Source: Sphingobacteriales bacterium (GTDB lineage: Bacteria; Bacteroidota; Bacteroidia; Chitinophagales; Chitinophagaceae). From it: a DNA stretch of 64,000 nucleotides. Shown here piece by piece: positions 52,350-61,215 of this stretch; the stretch's first letter is position 1, and every line of letters begins with the position of its first letter. The notes under the pieces are model-generated. The model was not told where the DNA came from and did not search any database. It saw only the letters and a program-made list of their open reading frames with translations. Where the stretch lies: assembly GCA_004144185.1 (NCBI GenBank), contig SEFP01000002.1:1-64000 (forward strand), given 5' to 3'. The position numbers were made by a program, and so were the translations under genes.

Positions 52350-54458
52350 GTGCGCCCCGATATTCTTCAGACCCCGCTCGAATTCCTTAAAGGTGTAGGC
52401 ACCCAGAAAGCCGCTGCCCTGAAGTCGGCGCTGGAACTGACCAACTGGGGCGAACTGCTGGAGTACTACCCATACCGCTATTTTGACCGTACCCAGATCC
52501 GGCCTATCGTAGACCTGAACATGGGCGATGATTATGTGCAAAGCGGCGGCGTATTGACAGCTTTGTATGAAGAAGGCGACGGCCGTAAAAAGCGGATTCG
52601 CGGCTTACTGGTCTCGGGCATTTCCCGGCTGGAGATGACCTGGTTTGGCAATATGAGCTTTCTGCTCGACAAGTTGGTCAAGGGCGAGCGATACATCGTC
52701 TTTGGTAAGGTGTCGTTTTTTGGAGGCATCCCGCAGATGGCCAATCCGGAAATCGAACCGATGGTCACTGCCCCGACGGCGGCTACCAACATCGGTGGAC
52801 TGCAACCGCTGTACTCAGTCTCCGAGCGGCTCAACCGGATGGGCATCAACAACCGGTCGTTTGGAAAGATTACCCGCGCGCTGTTCGACAAGCTTCCACC
52901 CGAGGCCGTTCCGGAAACGTTGCCGGCCGGCGTGGTCCGGGAGTTTCAGCTGCTGCCCCGCTACCAGGCGCTCCGGGCCATTCATTTTCCGGAAACGGAA
53001 GCCGAACGGGATGCCGCGATTGCCCGGTTGAAGTTTGAAGAACTGCTGGCCTCTCAGCTGGCTGTGGCCAAGGTGCGCAAAGCCAACCGCAGCCGGACCG
53101 GATTTGTATTTCCGCGCGTAGCCGAAAAATTCAACACGTTTTATAAAGAGTACCTGCCGTTTGAACTGACCGGTGCCCAAAAGCGGGTGGTCAAAGAGTT
53201 GCGGGACGATGTGATCAGCGGCCACCAGATGAACCGGTTGGTGCAGGGCGATGTAGGCAGCGGTAAAACGATGGTGGCCATCCTGGCGATGCTGCTGGCG
53301 CTCGACAATGGCTTCCAGGCCTGTATGATGGCTCCTACCGAGATTCTGGCGACGCAGCACTACGAGGGCATCAAAGCTTTGCTGGAACCGATGCACATTC
53401 CGGTAGCGCTGCTCACAGGCCGCATCAAAGGCAAAGACCGGCGTGATACGCTCAAAGCCCTGGAAGCCGGGATGCTCCCCGTACTGATCGGTACGCATGC
53501 GCTGATCGAAGACAAGGTCAAGTTTCAGAATCTGGGTCTGGCGGTGATCGACGAGCAGCACCGGTTTGGCGTCGCCCAGCGCAGCCGGTTGTGGGCCAAA
53601 AACCATTTGCCGCCGCATGTGCTCATCATGACGGCAACGCCGATTCCGCGGACCCTGGCGATGAGCCTATATGGCGATCTGGAAGTCTCCGTGATCGACG
53701 AGTTGCCGCCGGGCCGGAAGCCGATTCAGACGGTCCACCGCAGCGATGCCCACCGGGTGAAGGTGATGGAGTTTATCCGGTCGGAGATCGACAAAGGGCG
53801 GCAGGCGTACGTGGTCTACCCGCTGATTGAAGAAAGCGAAAAGCTCGATTTTGAAAGTTTGTCGGAAGGCTATGAGCAGGTGAAAACGTTCTTTCCGGAT
53901 CACAAGTATCATATTGCGATGGTGCATGGCCGGCAGCCTGCTGATGAAAAGGAGCGCAATATGCAGCGGTTTGTGAGCGGCGAAGCGCAGATCCTGGTGT
54001 CTACGACGGTGATTGAGGTGGGCGTAAACGTACCCAATGCCAGCGTGATGCTGATTGAAAGTGCGGAGCGGTTTGGGCTGTCGCAGCTGCACCAGTTGCG
54101 CGGACGCGTAGGTCGCGGTGCCGACCAGTCGTTTTGTGTGCTGCTCACCGGACAGCAGATTTCGGCCGAGAGCCGCACTAGGATGAATGTGATGGTGGAA
54201 TCGACCGATGGTTTTTACATTGCCGAGAAGGATATGGAGTTGCGCGGACCCGGCGATATTTACGGCACCCGACAGAGTGGCGCGTTGAAGTTCAAACTGG
54301 CCAATCTGGTGGAAGATGCCGAGCTGGTGGCGATTTGCCGAAATGTAGCGGCCGCCATCGTCGAAGCCGACCCCACATTATCACTTCCGGAAAACCAGCC
54401 CCTGCATCGGTTGCTGATCCAGCAAAAGCAGCAAACGGCCTGGAGCGATATTAGCTAA
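52350..54458 (+). CDS. recG: ATP-dependent DNA helicase RecG
   Basis: A 702-residue helicase that remodels stalled replication forks. N-terminal wedge: LQTPLEFLKGVGTQKAAALK, then GDDYVQSGGVLTALYEEGDG. Helicase core: the Walker A region QGDVGSGKTMVAILAMLLAL, APTEILATQHYEGIKALLE, GTHALIEDKVKFQNLGLAVI with DEQHRFGV, TATPIPRTLAMSLYGDLEVS and QLHQLRGRVGRGADQSFCVL. The start is GTG at 52350; another GTG at 52266 sits inside a repeat element and would add a non-family extension. Confidence 0.93.
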   Translation: MRPDILQTPLEFLKGVGTQKAAALKSALELTNWGELLEYYPYRYFDRTQIRPIVDLNMGDDYVQSGGVLTALYEEGDGRKKRIRGLLVSGISRLEMTWFGNMSFLLDKLVKGERYIVFGKVSFFGGIPQMANPEIEPMVTAPTAATNIGGLQPLYSVSERLNRMGINNRSFGKITRALFDKLPPEAVPETLPAGVVREFQLLPRYQALRAIHFPETEAERDAAIARLKFEELLASQLAVAKVRKANRSRTGFVFPRVAEKFNTFYKEYLPFELTGAQKRVVKELRDDVISGHQMNRLVQGDVGSGKTMVAILAMLLALDNGFQACMMAPTEILATQHYEGIKALLEPMHIPVALLTGRIKGKDRRDTLKALEAGMLPVLIGTHALIEDKVKFQNLGLAVIDEQHRFGVAQRSRLWAKNHLPPHVLIMTATPIPRTLAMSLYGDLEVSVIDELPPGRKPIQTVHRSDAHRVKVMEFIRSEIDKGRQAYVVYPLIEESEKLDFESLSEGYEQVKTFFPDHKYHIAMVHGRQPADEKERNMQRFVSGEAQILVSTTVIEVGVNVPNASVMLIESAERFGLSQLHQLRGRVGRGADQSFCVLLTGQQISAESRTRMNVMVESTDGFYIAEKDMELRGPGDIYGTRQSGALKFKLANLVEDAELVAICRNVAAAIVEADPTLSLPENQPLHRLLIQQKQQTAWSDIS

Positions 54459-54536
54459 GGCCGACTTTTCTGGAGATCACTGTTTAGATTGGATTTGCTA
54501 ATGACTTGACAATTTAAAAGACCTATATGTTGACAT

Positions 54537-54569
54537 CAAAAGAGCTTCGCGTTACTGCGAGGCTTTTTT
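54537..54569 (+). terminator. Terminator after recG
   Basis: Stem AAAAGAGCTTCGC / GCGAGGCTTTTTT with two G-U pairs and a 6-base loop, ending in six T. A TTCCGGAA overlaps its edge. Confidence 0.75.
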
Positions 54570-54614
54570 CCGGAAACAACATTAATGGAAGCTCTGTGCT
54601 ATTCATTTCAGCAG

Positions 54615-55805
54615 TCAGTAAACAGGCAGCGAAATATCTTTCTCTTCAGCTTCGGCTCCCTTTGAGCTGAAAAGACCTACTATTGCCTGCACCGGTTTGC
54701 TAGCTACCACTCCGGCAAGCGTATTGAGTACCGACACTCCCAGCCTGGACGATGGATATACTATTTTCGGAACCCCCGGAGGTAGCTTTTGAACGTTCTT
54801 TATAAAAGGTCGCAACAATTTTTCGTACGCTGTAAAAGCATCTTCGGGCCGTCCGTGTCGGGATAGTTCGCCCGCTAAAATGTAGGCTCCGACCAATGCT
54901 AACGTAGTACCCTTACCCGTGAGTGGACTGGCGCAGTAAGCAGCATCTCCTACCATCGCGACTCTTCCTTTGGACCAATTTGGGGCGTGAATCTGACCCA
55001 CTCGCTCAAGGTATACGTCGCTGGCACTGTCTAGCGCTTTACTGATTCGTTCCGCCTCCCAACCTGCACCAGCCAGCTTTTCTTTTACGATCGCCTTTTG
55101 GTCTGCAGGTGACCGGTTGTTGTACAACTCCCTGTCTTCCAAAAAAGCAACCATTGCACGTGTGGTGCCATGATTATCAGGTCGAAGCATCAGGATTCGA
55201 CTATCTGTTGCGGTATACCAACGCCACCATTTAGTATCTGAGGGGTGTCGGGCAATGGTCAGATACGTCATGTATACGCCTAGAAATTTGAACTGTGCTT
55301 CGTTCCCGAAAATCAGTTTGCGAGTTTTCGACCCGATGCCGTCTGCTGCAATTACTACGTAAAACATCTCGGTGCGACCACTACTGAAGGCGACTTCCAC
55401 CCCATCAGATGTTTGATCTATAGCCTGTATTGAATCTGCGAAACGGTATTCGACCGATGGTGCAGTCAGGTCATACAATATCTGTACGAGGTCACCACGC
55501 AAAATTTCCAACTCTCTCGTTCCGCTTAAAGCCTCATCTTTAGGAAACGAAGCCGCGACCTCACCACGCTGCCCAATGAACTGCAATCCTTGTTCGCCCG
55601 TATTTGCCTCACGGATGCGCTCCTCAATCCCCATCATCCGGACGACCTTACGACCAGCTCCGTGCACGTCGATGTTTTGGCCACCTAAACGCAATTCAGG
55701 CGCACGCTCTACGATAACGACTTCGAAGCCGTATTGAGTAAGCCAGTAAGCAAGTGTTGGACCTGCGATACTGGCCCCGGAAATCAATATTCTCTTTTTA
55801 CTCAT
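54615..55805 (-). CDS. FAD-dependent monooxygenase
   Basis: A 396-residue flavin monooxygenase of the PHBH/TetX class. The FAD-binding motif ILISGASIAGPTLAYWLTQY begins the protein, followed by VVIVERAPELRLGGQNIDVH. The mid-domain has the catalytic pattern and the GRVAMVGDAAYCASPLTGKG motif for FAD and NAD(P)H binding, then TTLALVGAYILAGELSRHG. Its substrate may be a drug or a small metabolite but is not known. The start at 55805 (MSKKRIL) is used. An operator-like palindrome TGACC N4 GGTCA lies 20 bp upstream. The gene contains no TTCCGGAA and its base composition looks lower in G+C than its neighbours. Confidence 0.88.
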   Translation of the reverse strand: MSKKRILISGASIAGPTLAYWLTQYGFEVVIVERAPELRLGGQNIDVHGAGRKVVRMMGIEERIREANTGEQGLQFIGQRGEVAASFPKDEALSGTRELEILRGDLVQILYDLTAPSVEYRFADSIQAIDQTSDGVEVAFSSGRTEMFYVVIAADGIGSKTRKLIFGNEAQFKFLGVYMTYLTIARHPSDTKWWRWYTATDSRILMLRPDNHGTTRAMVAFLEDRELYNNRSPADQKAIVKEKLAGAGWEAERISKALDSASDVYLERVGQIHAPNWSKGRVAMVGDAAYCASPLTGKGTTLALVGAYILAGELSRHGRPEDAFTAYEKLLRPFIKNVQKLPPGVPKIVYPSSRLGVSVLNTLAGVVASKPVQAIVGLFSSKGAEAEEKDISLPVY

Positions 55806-55825
55806 TAGAATGGTTAATAGAGGTC

Positions 55826-55839
55826 TGACCAAGTGGTCA
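55826..55839. promoter_or_regulatory. TetR-type operator-like palindrome
   Basis: TGACC AAGT GGTCA (rest of context GTCTGACCAAGTGGTCAAAC), 20 bp upstream of the monooxygenase start. Such symmetric GACC/GGTC sites are typical operators of TetR-family repressors, which often control flavin monooxygenases. No TetR gene lies beside it. Confidence 0.5.
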
Positions 55840-55997
55840 AACAGTAACAAACTCAAATCCTACAATTTTAGAGCCTACGCCCGCCCTGCGCAGTTCTCTC
55901 CCCAGACCAAGAGCGCCTATTTAAATTGATAAGGTGCTTCGTTTCCGGAAACGAAGCACCAACTGCTGGGCCTATCGTCTTTGAAAGGATTTCTTAT

Positions 55998-56120
55998 TTA
56001 CAGCCGGTTAGAAGAACTTTTGGTATCCAGTTGATCCGCGATGGCTCTGCGGCCTTTTGATTTTGATATTGCTTTGACCTTCACTTTAGTCATACCGGTG
56101 TTTCTGAATTTCAGATTCAA
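55998..56120 (-). pseudogene. Truncated duplicate of the RlpA-like C-terminus
   Basis: An in-frame stretch ending in LKFRNTGMTKVKVKAISKSK then GRRAIADQLDTKSSSNRL is closely related to the C-terminal 40 residues of the RlpA-like gene at 56864-57304 (LRFRNSGTTKVQVEAVSESE, GRRAIADQLDTRTSSNQL). Nucleotides are similar as well by eye. No signal peptide or DPBB core remains; the upstream part of the frame, reaching 56255, is unrelated sequence. Confidence 0.75.
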
Positions 56121-56269
56121 GGAAAAGAACAAACTCTTTACTTTTAGTTTCGATCTCAGTTGCAAAGTAAACGAACTCAAACCATCAGTACAGTAAATAG
56201 ACTGCTGACTATTCAATTGAATACAATATCTAGCTATAGTCCAAAAAAGACTCAATCACACAATTCAAA

Positions 56270-56635
56270 ATGGAAACACTAGCCAATATCCTGATCGGGA
56301 TCGTAGCATTGGAGCATTTATATATTATGTACTTTGAAATGTTCGCCTGGGAAACAATCGGTAAAAGGACGTTTAAGTCTCTACCCGCAGATTTATTTAC
56401 TCCCACAAAAGGCCTTGCTTCCAACCAGGGATTGTACAACGGCTTTCTGGCGGCCGGTTTGATCTGGAGCTTCTTTATTTCAGATCCAACCTGGAGAACC
56501 AACATTTCGATCTTCTTTTTAGTCTGTGTAATAATTGCCGGCATCTATGGTGCATTGACCGCAAGCAAGAAGATCTTCGTTACACAAACCCTACCCGCCC
56601 TGATCGCACTGATCGTGGTTTTATTGAAAGATTAG
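56270..56635 (+). CDS. DUF1304 membrane protein
   Basis: A 121-residue small membrane protein of the DUF1304 type. It has helices NILIGIVALEHLYIMYFEMF, LYNGFLAAGLIWSFFIS, NISIFFLVCVIIAGIYGALT and TLPALIALIVVLL, with the family segment LASNQGLYNGFLAAG. Function is unknown. It lies between an RlpA-tail fragment and the full RlpA-like gene in a stretch that is more A+T-rich than the rest. Confidence 0.85.
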   Translation: METLANILIGIVALEHLYIMYFEMFAWETIGKRTFKSLPADLFTPTKGLASNQGLYNGFLAAGLIWSFFISDPTWRTNISIFFLVCVIIAGIYGALTASKKIFVTQTLPALIALIVVLLKD

Positions 56636-56812
56636 AGCGGATACAAGCTGCTCACCATCGCGACTATAAACACGGCTCGGAAGAAGCTCATTGCTATGCC
56701 ATCCAGCTTGTAAGAACCGGTTAGGAAAATCCTTTTTTCCTTTAAGTCCAGCTTCCTTCAGAGGAGATATTTTCCGGAATCAATGTGTTCCGGAATTCTA
56801 TGGCCATAAAAA

Positions 56813-56840
56813 AGCCCCAACAAAATTGTTGGGGCTATCA
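56813..56840 (-). terminator. Terminator after the RlpA-like gene
   Basis: Inverted repeat AGCCCCAACAA / TTGTTGGGGCT with a short loop, next to A runs that become T in the gene direction. The region 56636-56812 before it holds two TTCCGGAA and nothing else recognised. Confidence 0.8.
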
Positions 56841-56863
56841 TTCTTAAAGGGTCTCTGCTGTCC

Positions 56864-57304
56864 TTACAGTTGGTTCGAAGACGTTCGGGTATCGAGTTGA
56901 TCGGCAATAGCTCTGCGGCCTTCCGATTCTGATACTGCTTCGACCTGTACTTTGGTCGTACCGGAGTTTCTGAATCTCAGATCCCCCGCTGCTTTGGAAG
57001 TCAGATCCAGCAATCGTTTGTTGCTGGGTGCCATCCGGTCATTAATCTTCACATACACAACTTCGCCGTTTTTGGCGTTGGTCACTTTCACATAGCTTCC
57101 CAGTTGATGGGTATTGGAAGCGGCTGTGTATTTATTCTGATCAAAGACTTCACCGGTGGCGGTTTTACGTCCAACAAATTTGTTGTTGTAAAAGGATGCA
57201 ATGCCGTCAGATACCTTCTCAATCGCTTTGGTCACGATGTTTTGTGCCTTTACGCCCGATGCAACGGTAATAAGAAGGGTGGCAGCAAGGATCTTTTTCC
57301 GCAT
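56864..57304 (-). CDS. RlpA-like DPBB-domain protein
   Basis: A 146-residue secreted protein with signal peptide (LAATLLITVASGVKAQ) and a double-psi beta-barrel: GIASFYNNKFVGRKTATGEV, AASNTHQLGSYVKVTNAKNG and VVYVKINDRMAPSNKRLLDL with the DPBB catalytic Asp of INDRM. RlpA proteins are lytic transglycosylases of septal cell wall. The C-terminal 40 residues are an extension rather than a SPOR domain, and a duplicate of this tail lies 0.9 kb away. A perfect -7 box precedes it. Confidence 0.85.
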   Translation of the reverse strand: MRKKILAATLLITVASGVKAQNIVTKAIEKVSDGIASFYNNKFVGRKTATGEVFDQNKYTAASNTHQLGSYVKVTNAKNGEVVYVKINDRMAPSNKRLLDLTSKAAGDLRFRNSGTTKVQVEAVSESEGRRAIADQLDTRTSSNQL

Positions 57305-57325
57305 ACTATTTGATTTGGTTCAATG

Positions 57326-57333
57326 CAAACCTA
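57326..57333 (-). promoter_or_regulatory. -7 promoter element before the RlpA-like gene
   Basis: Minus-strand TAGGTTTG, perfect consensus, giving a leader of about 17 nt. Confidence 0.65.
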
Positions 57334-57374
57334 ACCCAATATGCGTACCCGGCCAACGAAATACTGTTAAAATA

Positions 57375-59144
57375 TTAGTCCCTATTACGATCTTTTTTAT
57401 GTGAAAAATCACGGCTCCGGTCGCCATACGATTTCCGTTCGCCACCATAGCTGCTTTTTTTCTCGTACCGGTCACCACCGCCGCCGCCATAACCACCGCG
57501 GCTTCCGGAAGGCTTTCCGCCTGTCCGCGCACGGCTGTTATCCATCGGCTGCGCCAGATCCACCCGTACTTTACGGCCTTTGAACTGCTTATTGTTCATC
57601 GCATCCATGATGAACTCGGCTGCATCGGTGCGGATGTTGAAATACGAACTCAACTCCCGTACGGTCACCCGGTCAATCAGCTCCGGATCGACATCGGTGC
57701 CTTCCGTTACAAAGGAAATCAGCTTTTGATTGTTCAGACCATCCTTGGTACCCAGATTCATGAACAAACGCTGTGACTTTCCACCGCCGCTGGTGCGTTG
57801 TCCGCCGGTGCTTTCATAACCTGCGTTCAGGTCATCGGCTTCGTCGTACGCAGCAATGGTTTCTTTCAGTCGCAGCCAGACCAGCCGACGGATCAGCTCA
57901 TCTTTGTCCATCTCATCAAAGCGCTCATGGATGAGGCCCTGATAGGCTTCGCCAAAACCTTCCTGTGGTTCGGTAGTAGCAATTTCGTCGAGGAAGTGAA
58001 ACAGACGCTTACGGATCACCTCAGCGCCATCCGGAATATCGGACCGGATAAAGCGGCTTTTGACAATGCGCTCGATGTTCCGGATCTGGCTTACTTCGCG
58101 GGGCGAGACAATGCTCATACAAATCCCGCTTTTGCCGGCACGGGCGGTACGACCGCTACGGTGCGTGTAAATTTCCGGATCATCCGGCAGCTCGTAGTTG
58201 ATAACGTGCGTGATGTCATTGACATCAATCCCACGGGCAGCAACATCGGTGGCCACCAGTGCCTGCAACTGACGGGTTTTAAAGCGGTCCATTACCTTGC
58301 TACGGGCCTTTTGGTCCATATCGCCGTGCAGCGGACTCACATGGTACCCCGCTTTCATCAGGTTATCGGCAATGTCCTGGCAATCCTGCCGGGTCCGCAC
58401 GAAGATAATCCCGTAAATGCCCGGGGTATGATCCAGCAACCGCTGAAGCGTAGGGAACCGGTTGTGATGGTTGGTAATGTAATACTGGTGGTCGATGTTC
58501 TCGTTGGTAGTGTTGGCCGCAGCTACACGCACTTCCTTCCATTCGTTCATGAAGCGCTTGGCAATACCACGCACATCATTGTTCATCGTAGCCGAGAACA
58601 ACCAGGTATACTGACGCGAAGGGGTGCTTTGCAGAATCAGGTCAATATCCTCACGGAAACCCATGTTCAGCATCTCATCGGCCTCGTCGAGTACGACATA
58701 CTCGACGCCGGAAAGGTTGATGGCTTTACGCTCGAGCAAATCGATCAAACGGCCCGGCGTGGCTACTACGACCTGTGCACCGCTTTTGAGGGCACGGATC
58801 TGGCCGGTGATAGGTACACCACCGTAAACGGCTGTGGTACGAAGACCTTTGATATATTTACCGTATTTCTGAAACTCAGCTTCAATCTGCATGCACAGCT
58901 CACGTGTTGGTGACAGCACCAGCGCCTGTACATTCGGATATTCTACGTCAACGTGATGAAGCAGCGGAAACCCAAAGGCCGCTGTTTTTCCGGTGCCGGT
59001 TTGGGCAAGACCCACCAGGTCTTGCGGCTCCTGAAGCAGGAGCGGGATCGTTTGCTGTTGAATGGCCGTAGGGGTTTCAAAACCCAGATCCTCGATGGCA
59101 CGCAACAACTCCTCCCGGAGGGGGAGGTCTTTAAAAGACTGCAT
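57375..59144 (-). CDS. deaD: DEAD-box RNA helicase
   Basis: A 589-residue DEAD-box helicase for RNA unwinding. Core motifs: GFETPTAIQQQTIPLLLQ, GLAQTGTGKTAAFGFP (motif I), VVLDEADEMLNMGF (motif II), LFSATM, VATDVAARGIDVNDITHVIN and HRSGRTARAG. A DbpA-type RNA-binding domain lies at about 475-550, and the C-terminus is rich in Gly, Arg, Ser and Lys. The start is taken at 59144; the frame is open to 59168. A -7-like box lies about 33 bp upstream. Confidence 0.94.
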   Translation of the reverse strand: MQSFKDLPLREELLRAIEDLGFETPTAIQQQTIPLLLQEPQDLVGLAQTGTGKTAAFGFPLLHHVDVEYPNVQALVLSPTRELCMQIEAEFQKYGKYIKGLRTTAVYGGVPITGQIRALKSGAQVVVATPGRLIDLLERKAINLSGVEYVVLDEADEMLNMGFREDIDLILQSTPSRQYTWLFSATMNNDVRGIAKRFMNEWKEVRVAAANTTNENIDHQYYITNHHNRFPTLQRLLDHTPGIYGIIFVRTRQDCQDIADNLMKAGYHVSPLHGDMDQKARSKVMDRFKTRQLQALVATDVAARGIDVNDITHVINYELPDDPEIYTHRSGRTARAGKSGICMSIVSPREVSQIRNIERIVKSRFIRSDIPDGAEVIRKRLFHFLDEIATTEPQEGFGEAYQGLIHERFDEMDKDELIRRLVWLRLKETIAAYDEADDLNAGYESTGGQRTSGGGKSQRLFMNLGTKDGLNNQKLISFVTEGTDVDPELIDRVTVRELSSYFNIRTDAAEFIMDAMNNKQFKGRKVRVDLAQPMDNSRARTGGKPSGSRGGYGGGGGDRYEKKSSYGGERKSYGDRSRDFSHKKDRNRD

Positions 59145-59176
59145 TAAAATGTTTTGGGGGGAAATCAAATGAGCCG

Positions 59177-59184
59177 CGAAGGTA
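59177..59184 (-). promoter_or_regulatory. Probable -7 element before the DEAD-box helicase
   Basis: Minus-strand TACCTTCG, one mismatch to consensus, leader of about 28 nt. Confidence 0.5.
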
Positions 59185-59265
59185 TGCCTTTTCCATCTTA
59201 GATACCTTTAAAGTATCGTTAGAGCTTTGCCGGCTCCTATCGGCTACGCGTATCTTCATGGACTC

Positions 59266-59853
59266 ATGAATTATCTGGGTCACGCCTTTACCTCCGGAAC
59301 CGGAAATCCGCCGTTGCTGGCCGGCAATATGATGGGCGATTACATCAAAGGACGTCGTGCACTGGAAGCGCTGCCTCCGGACATTCAGGCCGGCGTTTTA
59401 TTGCACCGCCGGATCGACGCCTTTACCGATGCGCATCCGGCAACTTTGCGGGCCGCGCTACCCTTCCGGGAAGCGTATGGACGGTATGCCCCGGCAATTG
59501 TAGATACCCTCTACGATCATTTCCTGGCCAACGATCCGGCCTGCTTTGCCAGTGAAAAAGCACTGGCCGATTTTACCCAATTGGTCTATGCCCAACTGGA
59601 AACCCAGGAAGCTTTTTTTCCGGAAACATTCCGTCCGGTAGTCGCCTCCATGAAAACGCATAACTGGTTGTATCACTACCGCACGCTGGGCGGCGTCCAG
59701 AAATCACTGGGTGGACTGCAGCGGCGGGCGACGTACATGCCCGACATCCAGGAAGCCTACCGGATTTTTATCGGCTACTACCATATTCTGTCTCAATGCT
59801 GGCAGGAGCTGGGCGATAGTCTCCGGCAGGCCCTTCGGACGCAATCCTTATAG
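59266..59853 (+). CDS. Acyl carrier protein phosphodiesterase-like protein
   Basis: A 195-residue AcpH/DUF479-like protein. Motifs: MNYLGHAFTSGTGNPPLLAG, then NMMGDYIKGRRALEALPPDI, VLLHRRIDAFTDAHPATL and VDTLYDHFLANDPACFAS with the metal-binding His and Asp residues of the family. AcpH removes phosphopantetheine from ACP in some bacteria. The start at 59266 (MNYLGHAF) matches the family; an in-frame start at 59227 is less likely. Confidence 0.88.
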   Translation: MNYLGHAFTSGTGNPPLLAGNMMGDYIKGRRALEALPPDIQAGVLLHRRIDAFTDAHPATLRAALPFREAYGRYAPAIVDTLYDHFLANDPACFASEKALADFTQLVYAQLETQEAFFPETFRPVVASMKTHNWLYHYRTLGGVQKSLGGLQRRATYMPDIQEAYRIFIGYYHILSQCWQELGDSLRQALRTQSL

Positions 59854-59875
59854 AATTCTTAGAAGACTGGCGTGT

Positions 59876-59883
59876 TATTTTTG
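59876..59883 (+). promoter_or_regulatory. -7 promoter element before the serine hydrolase
   Basis: TATTTTTG, perfect consensus, with a leader of about 36 nt before the TTG start at 59924. Confidence 0.6.
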
Positions 59884-59923
59884 TGGTTTCCGGATCTCCC
59901 TACCTCCGGACAAGCCCTTCCTC

Positions 59924-61123
59924 TTGAAAATAACCACTTCTTTTTTAGCCCTGGCCACGTGTTTTGCGCTGGCTTGTAAACCCGGCGGTGAAAAAGCGGC
60001 TGCGCACCCGCCCAAACCCCCTCGTTTTGGTGAGCCCGCACGTACGTTTCGCCCGGTAGCCCTACCCTACGCCGATACCAACAGCGCCCGCTGGCAGATC
60101 GTTCGGAACCGGCTCGACTCATTTTACAACGTACAGACCCGCGCCGGATTCAATGGTTCGGTGCTGATCGGCTATAAAGGACAGGTACTGTACGAACGCT
60201 ACTATGGCTGGGCCGATAAATCGGCTGCAAAGCCCTGGTCGCCTACGACCCCTTCACAGCTGGCCTCGACCTCTAAAACATTTACCGGTGCAGCCGTGCT
60301 GTACCTGAAGCAACAGGGCTATCTCGATATTGATGCCCCTGTAAGCGACTACCTGCCCGGCTTCCCGTATCCGGGTCTGACGCCACGGATGTTGCTTAAT
60401 CACCGCAGCGGGTTGCCCGATTACCTGCACTGGGTGCCAAATTTCCGGAAAACCAATGCGCCGATGTACAATCCGGAACTGGTACAACTGTTTATCAAAC
60501 ATAGACCCGCACTGGAATTTAAGCCCAACACGCGCTTCAAGTACTCCAACAGCAACTACGCGATGCTGGCTTCGATCATCGAAGCCGTTACGGAAATGAA
60601 GTACCCCGAGTTTATGAAGAAATTCATCTTCAACGGTGTAGGCCTTCAGAATACTTATGTGTATGACCCTGCAACGGGTCTGCCGCCCAACGCAACTGTG
60701 AGTTACAAGGCCAACTGGGCCGCTGAACCGGTGACTTTTTCCGATGGTGTATACGGCGATAAAGGCATTTACAGCACCGTGCGCGACATGTACCGCTGGG
60801 ATCAAAGTTTTTACAAACAAACGCTGGTCGATACCAACACCCAGCAGCTGGCCTATGCACCCTGCTCATTCGAAAAACCGGGGGTTAAAAACTACGGTCT
60901 GGGCTGGCGGATGCTGTGCTATGAAGACGGCTACAAAGTGATTTATCACAACGGCTGGTGGCATGGCAACAACACCTGCTTTTACCGGTTTATCCAAGAC
61001 AACTTTACCATCATCGTGCTCGGCAATAAATACACGGGCTCCATCTACCGGCAGCCACCGGTGTTGTACAACATTGTGCAGGGCAATACCAGTGAGCGCA
61101 AGGACTTTGGCGGCGAAGATTAA
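59924..61123 (+). CDS. Class C beta-lactamase-like serine hydrolase (lipoprotein)
   Basis: A 399-residue protein of the beta-lactamase/DD-peptidase superfamily. The TTG start at 59924 gives a lipoprotein signal KITTSFLALATCFALACKPG with Cys at about 18. The catalytic SxxK motif is STSKTFTGAAVLYLKQQGYL (Ser about 110), the YxN-like motif is KYSNSNYAMLA, and the third motif lies near the YHNGWWHGNN stretch. Substrates may be peptides or ester bonds rather than beta-lactams. The gene has its own -7 box and a terminator downstream. Confidence 0.85.
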   Translation: MKITTSFLALATCFALACKPGGEKAAAHPPKPPRFGEPARTFRPVALPYADTNSARWQIVRNRLDSFYNVQTRAGFNGSVLIGYKGQVLYERYYGWADKSAAKPWSPTTPSQLASTSKTFTGAAVLYLKQQGYLDIDAPVSDYLPGFPYPGLTPRMLLNHRSGLPDYLHWVPNFRKTNAPMYNPELVQLFIKHRPALEFKPNTRFKYSNSNYAMLASIIEAVTEMKYPEFMKKFIFNGVGLQNTYVYDPATGLPPNATVSYKANWAAEPVTFSDGVYGDKGIYSTVRDMYRWDQSFYKQTLVDTNTQQLAYAPCSFEKPGVKNYGLGWRMLCYEDGYKVIYHNGWWHGNNTCFYRFIQDNFTIIVLGNKYTGSIYRQPPVLYNIVQGNTSERKDFGGED

Positions 61124-61152
61124 TCCATAATGTTCTTCCGGGACATTTCAAC

Positions 61153-61186
61153 ACCCGTCAGGCGATTCAGGCCTGACGGGTATTTT
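61153..61186 (+). terminator. Terminator after the serine hydrolase
   Basis: Inverted repeat ACCCGTCAGGC / GCCTGACGGGT with a 7-base loop and a short T run. Confidence 0.8.
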
Positions 61187-61215
61187 CGTATAGAAGGATG
61201 CAATACTTTTAGGAG

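Noticed and set aside
54566-55942. Absence of TTCCGGAA in the monooxygenase gene as proof of transfer
   Set aside because: At about one copy per 640 bp a gap of 1.4 kb is not rare; larger gaps (for example 41269-44436) occur in clear housekeeping genes.
57798-58913. 371-codon open frame opposite the DEAD-box helicase
   Set aside because: Antisense shadow of the helicase core.
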